DNA of 64,000 bases from Aureimonas sp. Leaf324 (GTDB lineage: Bacteria > Pseudomonadota > Alphaproteobacteria > Rhizobiales > Rhizobiaceae). Below are positions 9,017-17,192 of the stretch, in pieces. The translations under genes and the position numbers were made by a program. The stretch spans positions 107,501-171,500 of the forward strand of contig NZ_LMOH01000029.1 in NCBI RefSeq assembly GCF_001423245.1. The letters are read 5' to 3'. Position 1 is the first letter of the stretch, and each line of letters starts with the position of its first letter. The notes under the pieces were generated by a model, which did not search any database, was not told where the DNA came from, and was given only the letters and a program-made list of their open reading frames with translations.

Positions 9017-10426
9017 ATGGCCGACAACAAGGTCTTTGCCGGACCCAAGGTGCGGCGCCTGCGCAACCAGCTTGGCCTGACGCAGACGGCGATGGCCGGC
9101 ACGCTCGGCATCTCGCCCTCCTATCTCAACCTCATCGAGCGCGATCAGCGGCCGCTCACGGTCCAGCTTCTCCTGAAGATGGCGCAGGCCTTCTCGCTCG
9201 ATCTCGGGGAATGGCAGGGCGGCGACCGCGAGAAGGTGGTGGCCGACCTCCGGCGCATCTTCGCCGACCCGCTGATCGCGGGCGAACTGCCGGGCGAGGG
9301 TGAGCTCGTCGAGCTCGCCGACGCCGCGCCCAACGTCGCGGCGGCCTTCGCCAAGCTTCACCGGGCTTATGGCGAGACGCAAGCGCGGCTGTCCGACCTG
9401 TCGGCCGCGATGGGTCGCGGCGAGGGAGCGGGGCTCCGGCTGTCCCGCCTGCCGCTCGACGAGGTGCGCGAGGTGCTGGAAAGCCGCCCGCACCATCATG
9501 CCGCGCTGGAGGGCGCGGCCGAGCGCCTTCGCACCGAGGTCGGGCCCGTCAGCGAGGACCTCGGCGGCGCGCTGCGGCGCTGGCTGCGCAAGCGTCACGA
9601 CATTGCGGTGCGTGTCCTGCCGGTCGAGGTGATGCCGCTCTGGCGGCGGCGCTACGACCGCCATTCGCGGCGCCTGTTCCTGTCGGAGCGCCTCGACGCC
9701 GCGGGCCGCCTGCGCGAGACCGCGGCGGAGGCCGTGCGCCTCGCCTTCGGCGACGCCGTGGCGGCCGAGGTCGCGAGCTTCGGCTTCTCCAGCGACGAGG
9801 CGCAGCGCATCGCGGTGCGCGAACTGACCCGCTACGCCGCGCTCGCCCTCGTCATGCCCTACGGCGCGTTCCGCGATGCGGCCGTGTCGGTCGGCTACGA
9901 CGTCGAACGGCTGGCCGCCCGCTTCGGCGCGAGCTTCACCGATGCCGCGGAACGGCTGACCTCTCTCCAGCGCCGCACGGCACCGGGGCCGCCCTTCTTC
10001 TTCCTAGAAGCCGACCCGGTGGGCCATGTCCTCAGGCGGGCCGGCGCGCGGGGCTTTCCGGCGGCGCTCTTCGGCGGCGCCTGCGCACGGCTTCCGCATG
10101 TGCGGGCCGGCGATGCAGTCTTGGCCGAGCGCGCCGAGTTGCCGGACGGCACGACGTGGCTTCTGGTCGCCAAGGAAGAGGCGGGCCTTGCCGGCGACTT
10201 TCCCGATCCCGGCCGGCGCACGCGCGTTCTCCTCGGCTGCGAATGGGAGGCGGCGGCTGAGACGGTCTATGCGCGCGCGCTCGGAACGGCGCGCGCCGTC
10301 GGCATCGGCCCGGCCTGCCGGACCTGCGAGCGCGAGGCCTGCGCGTCGCGCGCCGAGCCCCCGCTGACGCGCCCGCTCGCGCTCGACGAATGGGTTTCAG
10401 GTCTGACCCCTTACGATTTCCGTTGA
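9017..10426 (+). CDS. Short-chain fatty acyl (ScfR/RamB/PccR-type) transcriptional regulator
   Basis: 469-residue XRE-type regulator. An N-terminal helix-turn-helix (KVRRLRNQLGLTQTAMAGTL then SPSYLNLIERDQRPLT, residues about 9-50) is followed by an IrrE/ImmA-like middle and a C-terminal DUF2083-type domain with three clustered cysteines (CRTCEREAC). Known relatives sense acyl-CoAs and control acetate or propionate genes. Placement divergent from aceA suggests it regulates isocitrate lyase. Start ATG 9017 is chosen for AAGGA six bases upstream and because the HTH begins at once; a 27-residue extension is possible. The cysteine cluster could bind metal, but that is inference. Confidence 0.88.
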   Translation: MADNKVFAGPKVRRLRNQLGLTQTAMAGTLGISPSYLNLIERDQRPLTVQLLLKMAQAFSLDLGEWQGGDREKVVADLRRIFADPLIAGELPGEGELVELADAAPNVAAAFAKLHRAYGETQARLSDLSAAMGRGEGAGLRLSRLPLDEVREVLESRPHHHAALEGAAERLRTEVGPVSEDLGGALRRWLRKRHDIAVRVLPVEVMPLWRRRYDRHSRRLFLSERLDAAGRLRETAAEAVRLAFGDAVAAEVASFGFSSDEAQRIAVRELTRYAALALVMPYGAFRDAAVSVGYDVERLAARFGASFTDAAERLTSLQRRTAPGPPFFFLEADPVGHVLRRAGARGFPAALFGGACARLPHVRAGDAVLAERAELPDGTTWLLVAKEEAGLAGDFPDPGRRTRVLLGCEWEAAAETVYARALGTARAVGIGPACRTCEREACASRAEPPLTRPLALDEWVSGLTPYDFR

Positions 10427-10447
10427 AACGCGCGCTGAAAGGGCGCC

Positions 10448-11305
10448 ATGCAAACGGCGAACGGCCGCGCGGCCGTGCCAGTATCGGACACGATCATGAC
10501 AGACACGTCGTCGAACAAGGCCGGCCCCCAGCAGACCGGCAAGACGCAAGGGCTCGAGGACACGATGAGCCGCCAGGGCGCGGCGGCCCGCGTCGTGCAG
10601 GGCCTCGTCGACAAGGCCGAGGCGCTGAACCTGAAATATGCCGCGAACGGCAATCCGCCGGTCTATCCGACCGACGAGTTTCCCTGGGCGCGCGAGGTCG
10701 AGGGCGAATGGCGCCTGATCCGCGCCGAGCTCGACAGGATCCTCGTGCGCAAGGGCGACCTGCCGGCCTTCCACGAGATCTCGTCCGAGGTCCGCTCGAT
10801 CTCGTCGGACCAGAACTGGAAGACGTTCTTCCTGTGCGGCTACGGCATCAAGTCCGAGGAGGCGATCCGCCAGTGCCCCGAGACCTGGCGCATCCTGCAG
10901 AAGATCCCGGGCCTCAAGTCGGCGATGTTCTCGATCTTCGAGCCGGGCAAACACCTGCCGCCGCACCGCGGTCCCTATAACGGCGTCCTGCGCTTCCATC
11001 TCGGGCTGATCGTGCCCGACCAGCCGGACAAGATCGGCATCCGCATCGCCGACGACACGCGCCACTGGCGCGAAGGCGAGGCGCTGATCTTCGACGACGC
11101 CTACGAGCACGAGGCCTGGAACCACTCGGACTCGGTGCGCGTGGTGCTGTTCGTCGACTTCGAGAAGCCGCTGCGGTTTCCGGCCAGCGTCACCAACAAG
11201 GCGGTGCTGAACCTTGCCGTCTTCACGCCCTTCATCCGCGAGGGCTACAAGGCCCACAAGGCCTGGGAAAAGATGTTCTACGGCGAGGGGCGCAAGCACC
11301 GATGA
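10448..11305 (+). CDS. Aspartyl/asparaginyl beta-hydroxylase family protein
   Basis: Iron- and 2-oxoglutarate-dependent oxygenase of the Asp/Asn hydroxylase/LpxO group. Core features: SAMFSIFEPGKHLPPHRGPYNGVLRFHLGL holds the first iron-ligand His (PHRGPYNG), and FDDAYEHEAWNHSD holds the second. The Arg in RVVLFVDFEKP fits the co-substrate site. Whether it hydroxylates lipid A acyl chains or protein side chains cannot be told. No transmembrane anchor is evident. Start: ATG 10448 follows AAAGGG; ATG 10565 follows GAGGA and would remove a low-complexity leader, so the N-terminus is uncertain. The stop overlaps the GNAT gene by ATGA. Confidence 0.85.
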   Translation: MQTANGRAAVPVSDTIMTDTSSNKAGPQQTGKTQGLEDTMSRQGAAARVVQGLVDKAEALNLKYAANGNPPVYPTDEFPWAREVEGEWRLIRAELDRILVRKGDLPAFHEISSEVRSISSDQNWKTFFLCGYGIKSEEAIRQCPETWRILQKIPGLKSAMFSIFEPGKHLPPHRGPYNGVLRFHLGLIVPDQPDKIGIRIADDTRHWREGEALIFDDAYEHEAWNHSDSVRVVLFVDFEKPLRFPASVTNKAVLNLAVFTPFIREGYKAHKAWEKMFYGEGRKHR

Positions 11306-11826
11306 ACGCGGCCCGCCCGCCGGTCGCGGCCGACTGGCGTCGGATGGCGCCGGGCGATACGGCCGCCGTCGTGGCGCTCGCCGACCGGGTGCACCCGACG
11401 TTCCACGAGGACGAGGCCGTCTTCCGCGATCGCCTCGTGCTGTTTCCGGACGGCTCGCTGGTGCTGCCGGCGCCGGGCGGCGGGCTCGCGGCCTATGCGA
11501 TCGCCTATCCCGTGCGCCGCTTCGCCCCGCCGCCGCTCGACACCGTGCTCGGCCGCCTGCCGCAGGACGCCGACGCGCTTTATATCCACGACGTCGCGGT
11601 GGCGCCGGAATGGCGCGGGCGAGGGCTTGCCGAGCCCGCGATCGCGCGGCTTCTTGCGCTCTCCGAGCCCTTCGGAGCGGCGGTTCTCGTGTCGGTCTAT
11701 GGCACCCCGCCCTTCTGGGCGCGGCACGGCTTCCGGCCCGTCGAGGACGCAGCGCTGGCGCCCAAGCTCGCGAGCTACGGCGAGGACGCCGTGTTCATGC
11801 AGCGCGAGACTATGAAGGAAACATGA
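11302..11826 (+). CDS. GNAT family N-acetyltransferase
   Basis: 174-residue acetyltransferase. The acetyl-CoA-binding segment LYIHDVAVAPEWRGRGLAEPAIARLL shows the family V-x-x-x-x-R/Q-x-x-G-x-G/A signature (R-G-R-G-L), and VSVYGTPPFWARHGFRPV is the usual C-terminal strand-helix. Substrate unknown. It starts inside the stop of the hydroxylase-like gene (ATGA), so the two are translationally coupled and may act in one modification pathway, but nothing in the sequence names it. Confidence 0.85.
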   Translation: MNAARPPVAADWRRMAPGDTAAVVALADRVHPTFHEDEAVFRDRLVLFPDGSLVLPAPGGGLAAYAIAYPVRRFAPPPLDTVLGRLPQDADALYIHDVAVAPEWRGRGLAEPAIARLLALSEPFGAAVLVSVYGTPPFWARHGFRPVEDAALAPKLASYGEDAVFMQRETMKET

Positions 11827-11910
11827 AAGTCGGTCGCCGGCCCTAGGCAAATCACGGCGCTTTCGCAATATTGCCTTGCAATACAGATCGATGCGAAAGG
11901 TGCCCGTCCG

Positions 11911-13002
11911 ATGCGATTGACCCCCTTCCTGCTGGCCGGCGTGCTCGCCGGTCTCGGCACTCATGCGGCCTTCGCGCAGGACAAGGTGCTCAACGTCTTC
12001 AACTGGTCGGACTACATCGACACCTCGATCATCGACGACTTCACCAAGGAAACCGGGATCCGGGTCGTCTACGACACCTACGATTCCAACGAGATCCTGG
12101 AAACGCGCCTCTTGGCCGGCGGCAGCGGCTACGACGTCGTGGTGCCCTCGGCCGAGTACCTGTCGCGCCAGATCGACGCGGGCGTCTTCCAGAAGCTCGA
12201 CATGGCTAAGTTGCCGAACCTGAAGAACATGTGGCCGGTGGTCACCGAGCGCGTGGCGGCCTACGATCCCGGCAACGCCCACTCGGTCAACTACATGTGG
12301 GGCACGACGGGCATCGGCTACAACGCCGCCAAGGTAAAGGAGCTGGCGCCGGACGCGCCGCTCGATTCCTGGGCCCTCGTCTTCGATCCGAAGTTCGCCG
12401 AGCCCCTGTCGAAGTGCGGCATCGACATGCTCGACGCGCCGGGCGAGATCCTGCCGGCGGCGCTGCAGTATCTCGGGCTCGACCCGAACGCGACCGACGC
12501 GGATTCGCTCGGCAAGGCGCAGGAACTCCTGATGAGCGTGCGCCCCTTCATCCGCAAGTTCCACTCCTCGGAATACATCAACGGCCTCGCCAACGGCGAC
12601 ATCTGCGTGGCGGTCGGCTTCTCCGGCGACGTCTTCCAGGCGCGCGACCGCGCGGCGGAGGCCGGGCGCGGCGTCGAGATCGGCTATTCGATCCCGAAGG
12701 AAGGCGCGATGATGTGGTTCGACCAGATGGCGATCCCCGCCGATGCGCCGCATGTCGAGGAAGCGCACGTCTTCATCAACTACATGATGCGCCCCGAGGT
12801 GATCGCGAAGGCGACGGACTTCGTGTCCTATGCCAACGGCAATCTCGCCTCGCAACCGCTGATCAAGAAGGAGATCCTCGACGATCCGGCGATCTACCCG
12901 GACGAGGCGACGCTCCAGAAGCTCTTCATCAAGCGCCCCTACGACTCGCGCGCCCAGCGCCTGGCGACCCGCGCCTTCACCACGGTGAAGACCGGCCGCT
13001 GA
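11911..13002 (+). CDS. potF: Polyamine ABC transporter, periplasmic substrate-binding protein
   Basis: 363 residues with a Sec signal peptide (MRLTPFLLAGVLAGLGTHAAFAQ, cleavage after AFA). The mature N-terminus KVLNVFNWSDYIDTSIIDDF is the PotD/PotF signature, and YDVVVPSAEYLSRQI and YMWGTTGIGYN are also typical. It captures putrescine or a related polyamine for the PotGHI permease encoded next. A 9-bp stem-loop follows the stop, as is common after binding-protein genes that need more product than the membrane parts. The nearby PuuA/PuuB-like enzymes suggest imported polyamine is used as carbon and nitrogen source. Confidence 0.94.
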   Translation: MRLTPFLLAGVLAGLGTHAAFAQDKVLNVFNWSDYIDTSIIDDFTKETGIRVVYDTYDSNEILETRLLAGGSGYDVVVPSAEYLSRQIDAGVFQKLDMAKLPNLKNMWPVVTERVAAYDPGNAHSVNYMWGTTGIGYNAAKVKELAPDAPLDSWALVFDPKFAEPLSKCGIDMLDAPGEILPAALQYLGLDPNATDADSLGKAQELLMSVRPFIRKFHSSEYINGLANGDICVAVGFSGDVFQARDRAAEAGRGVEIGYSIPKEGAMMWFDQMAIPADAPHVEEAHVFINYMMRPEVIAKATDFVSYANGNLASQPLIKKEILDDPAIYPDEATLQKLFIKRPYDSRAQRLATRAFTTVKTGR

Positions 13003-13014
13003 CGGCTGAAACGG

Positions 13015-13037
13015 CCGGGCGCTCCCCTAGCGCCCGG
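13015..13037 (+). other. Intercistronic stem-loop between potF and potG
   Basis: Perfect 9-bp stem CCGGGCGCT/AGCGCCCGG with a 5-base loop and no T-run. It probably protects the potF part of the message or attenuates potG rather than ending transcription. Confidence 0.5.
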
Positions 13038-13067
13038 TGACCGGCAACCGCGACACGAAGGACGGGC

Positions 13068-14219
13068 ATGGCGGCCGCACAGAAATCCCTCGGCAATATC
13101 CGACGCAATTTCGATCCCTGGAACGATCCCGCCGCCAAGCCCCTCATCGAGTTCGACCATGTCACCAAGCGGTTCGCCGACTCGGTGGCGGTCGACGATC
13201 TGTCGCTCGGCATCTACACCCGCGAGTTCTTTGCGCTGCTCGGGCCGTCGGGCTGCGGCAAGTCCACGCTCCTGCGCATGCTGGCGGGCTTCGAAGAGCC
13301 GACGAGCGGCGACATCCGCTTAGGGGGAACGAGCCTCAAGGGCGTGCCGCCCTATCGCCGCCCCCTGAACATGATGTTCCAGTCCTATGCGCTCTTCCCG
13401 CACATGAGCGTCGAGAAGAACATTGCCTTCGGCCTGAAACAGGACGGCATGGCGCGATCGGAGATCGACGCGCGCGTCGACGAGATGCTGAAGCTCGTGA
13501 AGCTCGAGCCGTTCCGGCGCCGCAAGCCCAGCCAGTTGTCGGGCGGCCAGCAGCAGCGCGTGGCGCTCGCCCGTTCGCTCGCCAAGCGGCCGAAGGTGCT
13601 GCTTCTCGACGAGCCGCTCGGCGCGCTCGACAAGAAGCTGCGCGAGGAGACCCAGTTCGAGCTGATGGACCTCCAGCAGGAGCTCGGCCTCACCTTCGTG
13701 ATCGTCACCCACGACCAGGAGGAGGCGATGACCATGGCCGACCGCATGGCCGTGATGCGGGCCGGCCGGATCTGCCAGGTCGCTCCGCCCGCCGTCGTCT
13801 ACGAGGCGCCGACCTCGCGCTATGTCGCCGATTTCGTCGGCAACGTCTCGCTGATCGAGGCGGAGGTGGAGAGCGCCGCCGGCGGGCTGGCGATCCTGCG
13901 ATCCGCGTCCGGGCGCATCGAGACCGAGACGGCGGTTCCGCTCGCGCCGGGGCAGACGGTCGCCTTCGCGATCCGCCCGGAAAAGGTGCGCCTGTCGCGC
14001 CGCGCGCCGGAAGCGGGCAGCGCCAACACGCTGACCGGCACGGTGTGGGACATCGGCTATCTCGGCGACGTGACGCTGTTCAACATCAAGCTCACCGACG
14101 GCACGCTGGTGCGCTCCACCGTGATCAACGCGGCGCGCGTCGCGTCCGAGCAGATCGCCTGGGAGGAAGAGGTCACGCTCTCCTTCGCGCGCGACGCCGG
14201 CGTCGTGCTGGCGGAGTAG
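13068..14219 (+). CDS. potG: Polyamine ABC transporter, ATP-binding protein
   Basis: 383-residue ATPase with Walker A LLGPSGCGKSTLL, Q-loop FQSYALFPHMSVEKNI, signature QLSGGQQQRVALARS and Walker B VLLLDEPLGALD followed by the H-loop VTHDQEEAM. A TOBE domain fills the last 100 residues (FAIRPEKVRL). It powers polyamine uptake with PotH and PotI. The residue just before the Walker A region and the length match PotG/PotA. Start ATG 13068 follows GGACGGGC. Confidence 0.95.
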   Translation: MAAAQKSLGNIRRNFDPWNDPAAKPLIEFDHVTKRFADSVAVDDLSLGIYTREFFALLGPSGCGKSTLLRMLAGFEEPTSGDIRLGGTSLKGVPPYRRPLNMMFQSYALFPHMSVEKNIAFGLKQDGMARSEIDARVDEMLKLVKLEPFRRRKPSQLSGGQQQRVALARSLAKRPKVLLLDEPLGALDKKLREETQFELMDLQQELGLTFVIVTHDQEEAMTMADRMAVMRAGRICQVAPPAVVYEAPTSRYVADFVGNVSLIEAEVESAAGGLAILRSASGRIETETAVPLAPGQTVAFAIRPEKVRLSRRAPEAGSANTLTGTVWDIGYLGDVTLFNIKLTDGTLVRSTVINAARVASEQIAWEEEVTLSFARDAGVVLAE

Positions 14220-14224
14220 GGCGG

Positions 14225-15130
14225 ATGGCCGAGCGCTCGAAGACCGGCGGCGGATGGTGGCGGGGCGCCGTGATCGGCATCCCCTATCTCTGGCTGCTGG
14301 CGCTGTTTCTCGTTCCCTTCGCGATCGTCCTGAAGATCTCGCTGTCGACGACGACGATCGCGATGCCGCCTTACGAGCCGGCCTTCGCACTCGAGAACTG
14401 GCCGGACTTTCTGGCCAACCTGAAGCGTCTCACCGTCGACAACTATTTCTGGCTTGCCGACGACCCGCTCTACCTCGACGCCTACCTCTCGTCGCTGCGC
14501 ATCGCCGCGATCTCGACGGTTCTGGCGCTTCTCGTCGCCTACCCGCTCGCCTATGCCATGTCGCGGGCGTCCTCGACGACGCGCCAGATCCTCGTGATGC
14601 TGGTGATCCTGCCGTTCTGGACGAGCTTCCTGATCCGCGTCTACGCCTGGATCGGCATCCTGCGCAGCGAGGGCTACCTCAACCAGGTGCTGCTCTGGAG
14701 CGGCCTCGTCTCCTCGCCGCTCGAGATCCTCAACACCGAGACGGCCGTCTTCATCGGCATCGTCTATTCCTACCTGCCCTTCATGGTGCTGCCGATCTAC
14801 GCCAGCCTCGAGCGACTGGACGGGCGGCTGCTCGAGGCCGCGAGCGATCTCGGCTGCACGCCGCTGCGCGCCTTCTGGCAGGTGACGTTCCCGCTCTCGC
14901 TGCCGGGCGTCCTTGCCGGGGCTTTCCTCGTCTTCATCCCGGCGGTCGGCGAGTTCGTGATCCCCGATCTTCTCGGCGGCTCGCGGACGCTGATGATCGG
15001 CAAGACGCTCTGGGACGAGTTCTTCACCAACCGCGACTGGCCGGTGGCCTCGGCGGTGGCGGTGCTGCTGCTTCTCGTCCTCGTGATCCCGATCATGCTG
15101 TTCCAGCGCGTGCAGGCGAGGGTGAACTGA
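14225..15130 (+). CDS. potH: Polyamine ABC transporter permease (PotH type)
   Basis: 301-residue inner-membrane protein with about six transmembrane helices (first: GIPYLWLLALFLVPFAIVL). The EAA loop that docks on the ATPase reads EAASDLGCTPLRAFWQVTFPLSLPG. The start (ATG 14225, five bases after the potG stop) removes an unsupported long upstream frame. The stop overlaps the potI start (TGATG). Confidence 0.94.
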   Translation: MAERSKTGGGWWRGAVIGIPYLWLLALFLVPFAIVLKISLSTTTIAMPPYEPAFALENWPDFLANLKRLTVDNYFWLADDPLYLDAYLSSLRIAAISTVLALLVAYPLAYAMSRASSTTRQILVMLVILPFWTSFLIRVYAWIGILRSEGYLNQVLLWSGLVSSPLEILNTETAVFIGIVYSYLPFMVLPIYASLERLDGRLLEAASDLGCTPLRAFWQVTFPLSLPGVLAGAFLVFIPAVGEFVIPDLLGGSRTLMIGKTLWDEFFTNRDWPVASAVAVLLLLVLVIPIMLFQRVQARVN

Positions 15131-15948
15131 TGGGCCGCGGCCTCTCGCTCTTCAACGTCGTGTCGCTGGTCGTGGGCTTCGCCTTCCTCTACCTGCCGAT
15201 CCTGCTTCTCGTCGTCTACTCGTTCAACGCCTCGCAGCTTGTCACCGTTTGGGGCGGGTTCTCGACGCGCTGGTACACGGCACTGGCCGGAAACCGCCTG
15301 TTCCTCGACGCCGCCTTCGTGACGCTCCGGGTCGGCATCGTGTCGGCGACGCTGGCGACGATCCTCGGCACGCTTGCCGCGCTCGCGCTCGTGCGCCACA
15401 AGCGCTTTCGCGGGCGGCTCCTGTTCTCCGGCATGGTGTTCGCGCCGCTCGTGATGCCCGAGGTGATCACCGGCCTGTCGCTCCTCCTCCTCTTCGTCGC
15501 CATTGACTTCGACCGCGGCTTCTGGACGGTGACGATCGCCCATACGACGCTGACGATGTGCTTCGTGGCGGTGGTGGTGCAGTCGCGGCTGGTTTCGTTC
15601 GACCTGTCGCTGGAGGAGGCGGCGCAGGACCTCGGCTGCCCGCCGTGGAAGGCGTTCTTCCTCATCACCCTGCCGGTGATCTGGCCGGCGGTCGCCGCCG
15701 GCTGGATGCTGGCCTTCACCCTGTCGCTCGACGACCTCGTGATCGCGAGCTTCACCTCGGGGCCGGGAGCGACGACGCTGCCGATGCGCATCTACAGCCA
15801 GGTGCGCCTCGGCGTGACGCCCGAGATCAACGCGATCTCGACGATCCTGATCGCGGTGGTGGCGGTCGGCGTCGTGATCGCCTCGCTGCTGACGAAGCGC
15901 CAGGAGGTCCGGCGGCTGCGCGACGAGCGCTTGGCCGCCGGCGCCTGA
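15130..15948 (+). CDS. potI: Polyamine ABC transporter permease (PotI type)
   Basis: 272-residue second permease subunit with six predicted helices (FLYLPILLLVVYSFNAS at the N-terminus is characteristic). EAA loop: EAAQDLGCPPWKAFFLITLPVIWP. The ATG shares a base with the potH stop. It ends immediately against the convergent stop of the next gene with no terminator between them, so the ends of the two transcripts must overlap. Confidence 0.94.
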   Translation: MGRGLSLFNVVSLVVGFAFLYLPILLLVVYSFNASQLVTVWGGFSTRWYTALAGNRLFLDAAFVTLRVGIVSATLATILGTLAALALVRHKRFRGRLLFSGMVFAPLVMPEVITGLSLLLLFVAIDFDRGFWTVTIAHTTLTMCFVAVVVQSRLVSFDLSLEEAAQDLGCPPWKAFFLITLPVIWPAVAAGWMLAFTLSLDDLVIASFTSGPGATTLPMRIYSQVRLGVTPEINAISTILIAVVAVGVVIASLLTKRQEVRRLRDERLAAGA

Positions 15949-17148
15949 TCAGCCCTTGCAGCCGCAGCTGTCCGCGTGCGCCTTCTCGATCGCCGAGAAG
16001 GTGGCTTCCAGCGCGGCCGGCAGAGGGTGGGAGGGCGCCGCGGCCGCCGCCATCAGATAGTCGAGCGCCTCGAGGTCGGAGAGGGCGCGCACGACGTCGG
16101 CGCGCTGCAGCGGATCGGCAGCGGGCTGCGCGAGACGCTGGCGAAGCGCTGCGAGAAGCGCGAGCGAGGGCCGGGCGTCGGACGCGCTCGGCCCCGGCGC
16201 CGGGATCGCCCCGGTCTGCATCGGGTCGGTGCCGGCGACCGCCGGGCCGCCGAGGACGCCCGCCGTCTCGGCGCGGCTCGACAGGTCGCGGATCACCCGC
16301 GCGATGTCGCTTTCGCTGGCCAGCGCTTCGCTCGCCTTCAGCGGCGGCAGGTCGGGATCGGAACTGCCCTCCGACACGCCGACGTCCTGACGCGTCGCCA
16401 CGCGCATCACGGGGCCGTAGACCTCGCTCGCCTGGAAGCCGACGCTGGAGCGCAGGTTGCTGGCGACGAGAGCCTCGCCCGGCCGGTCGCTCGGCGCGAA
16501 CCGGGGCAGGGGCGCCGGGCGGAGCGCCGTCCGCGCGGCGTCGAGGCTGACGCGAGCCGCCTCGCGCTGGATCTCCACGAGGGCGGCGAGCCGGTCGGGC
16601 GACTGGCCGATGCGCGCGGCCTGCGCCCGCAGCGTCGTGAGATAGGCGTCGATGCCGCTGCACAGGAACGGCGTTTCCTTCTGCGACAGGAAATCGCCGA
16701 GATCCTCGCGGATGCGCGTGGCGATCCAGCGCGCATTGGCGTCGAGCGGGCCGACGGTCCGGCCCCTGGCCTTGGCAAGATCGGCCGCCGTGCGCAGCGC
16801 CGCGGCGTTGCCGCCCGGCTGGGCCCGGCCGGCAGGCGGGAAGATCAGGAGGCCCGGAAGCGTCGCGTCGGACGCGCCGGGCTCGGCGCCGAGGGCGCCC
16901 TTGAGGGCGGCAAACTCGTTCTCGCGAATGGCGGCGAAGCGGGCGTGGAAGGCGTCGGCGCAGGCGGCGGGCGACGCGCGACGCGTTGTATGAGAGGGCG
17001 TCCCGGTGACGCTCCCGGTCTCCTTCGCGTCCCCGACGACGAGAACCGACGAGGCGGCGGCAGGGCCTCCCGGGAGGGCCGCGGTCGCGACGAGGGCGAG
17101 GAACAGCGAGCGGACCGCAGCGGTGCGGCGGTGGGTCGTCGTGGCCAT
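15949..17148 (-). CDS. Secreted hypothetical protein (399 aa)
   Basis: Family not recognised. It has an N-terminal signal peptide (RSLFLALVATAALPGGPAAAS), then a mostly helical, Ala-rich protein. Two segments may be diagnostic: CADAFHARFAAIRENEFAALKG after the signal, and a Cys-containing FLCSGIDAYLTTLRAQAARI in the middle. The extreme C-terminus is HADSCGCKG, an exposed C-x-C. It lies 44 bases after the AsmA-family gene on the same strand and may be cotranscribed with it. The long minus-strand frame through this region is a composite; the ATG at 17148 marks this gene's start. Confidence 0.7.
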   Translation of the reverse strand: MATTTHRRTAAVRSLFLALVATAALPGGPAAASSVLVVGDAKETGSVTGTPSHTTRRASPAACADAFHARFAAIRENEFAALKGALGAEPGASDATLPGLLIFPPAGRAQPGGNAAALRTAADLAKARGRTVGPLDANARWIATRIREDLGDFLSQKETPFLCSGIDAYLTTLRAQAARIGQSPDRLAALVEIQREAARVSLDAARTALRPAPLPRFAPSDRPGEALVASNLRSSVGFQASEVYGPVMRVATRQDVGVSEGSSDPDLPPLKASEALASESDIARVIRDLSSRAETAGVLGGPAVAGTDPMQTGAIPAPGPSASDARPSLALLAALRQRLAQPAADPLQRADVVRALSDLEALDYLMAAAAAPSHPLPAALEATFSAIEKAHADSCGCKG

Positions 17149-17192
17149 GGGCGTCCGGCTCCCGGGCAAGGGTGGCACCCCGCCCGCCGGAT

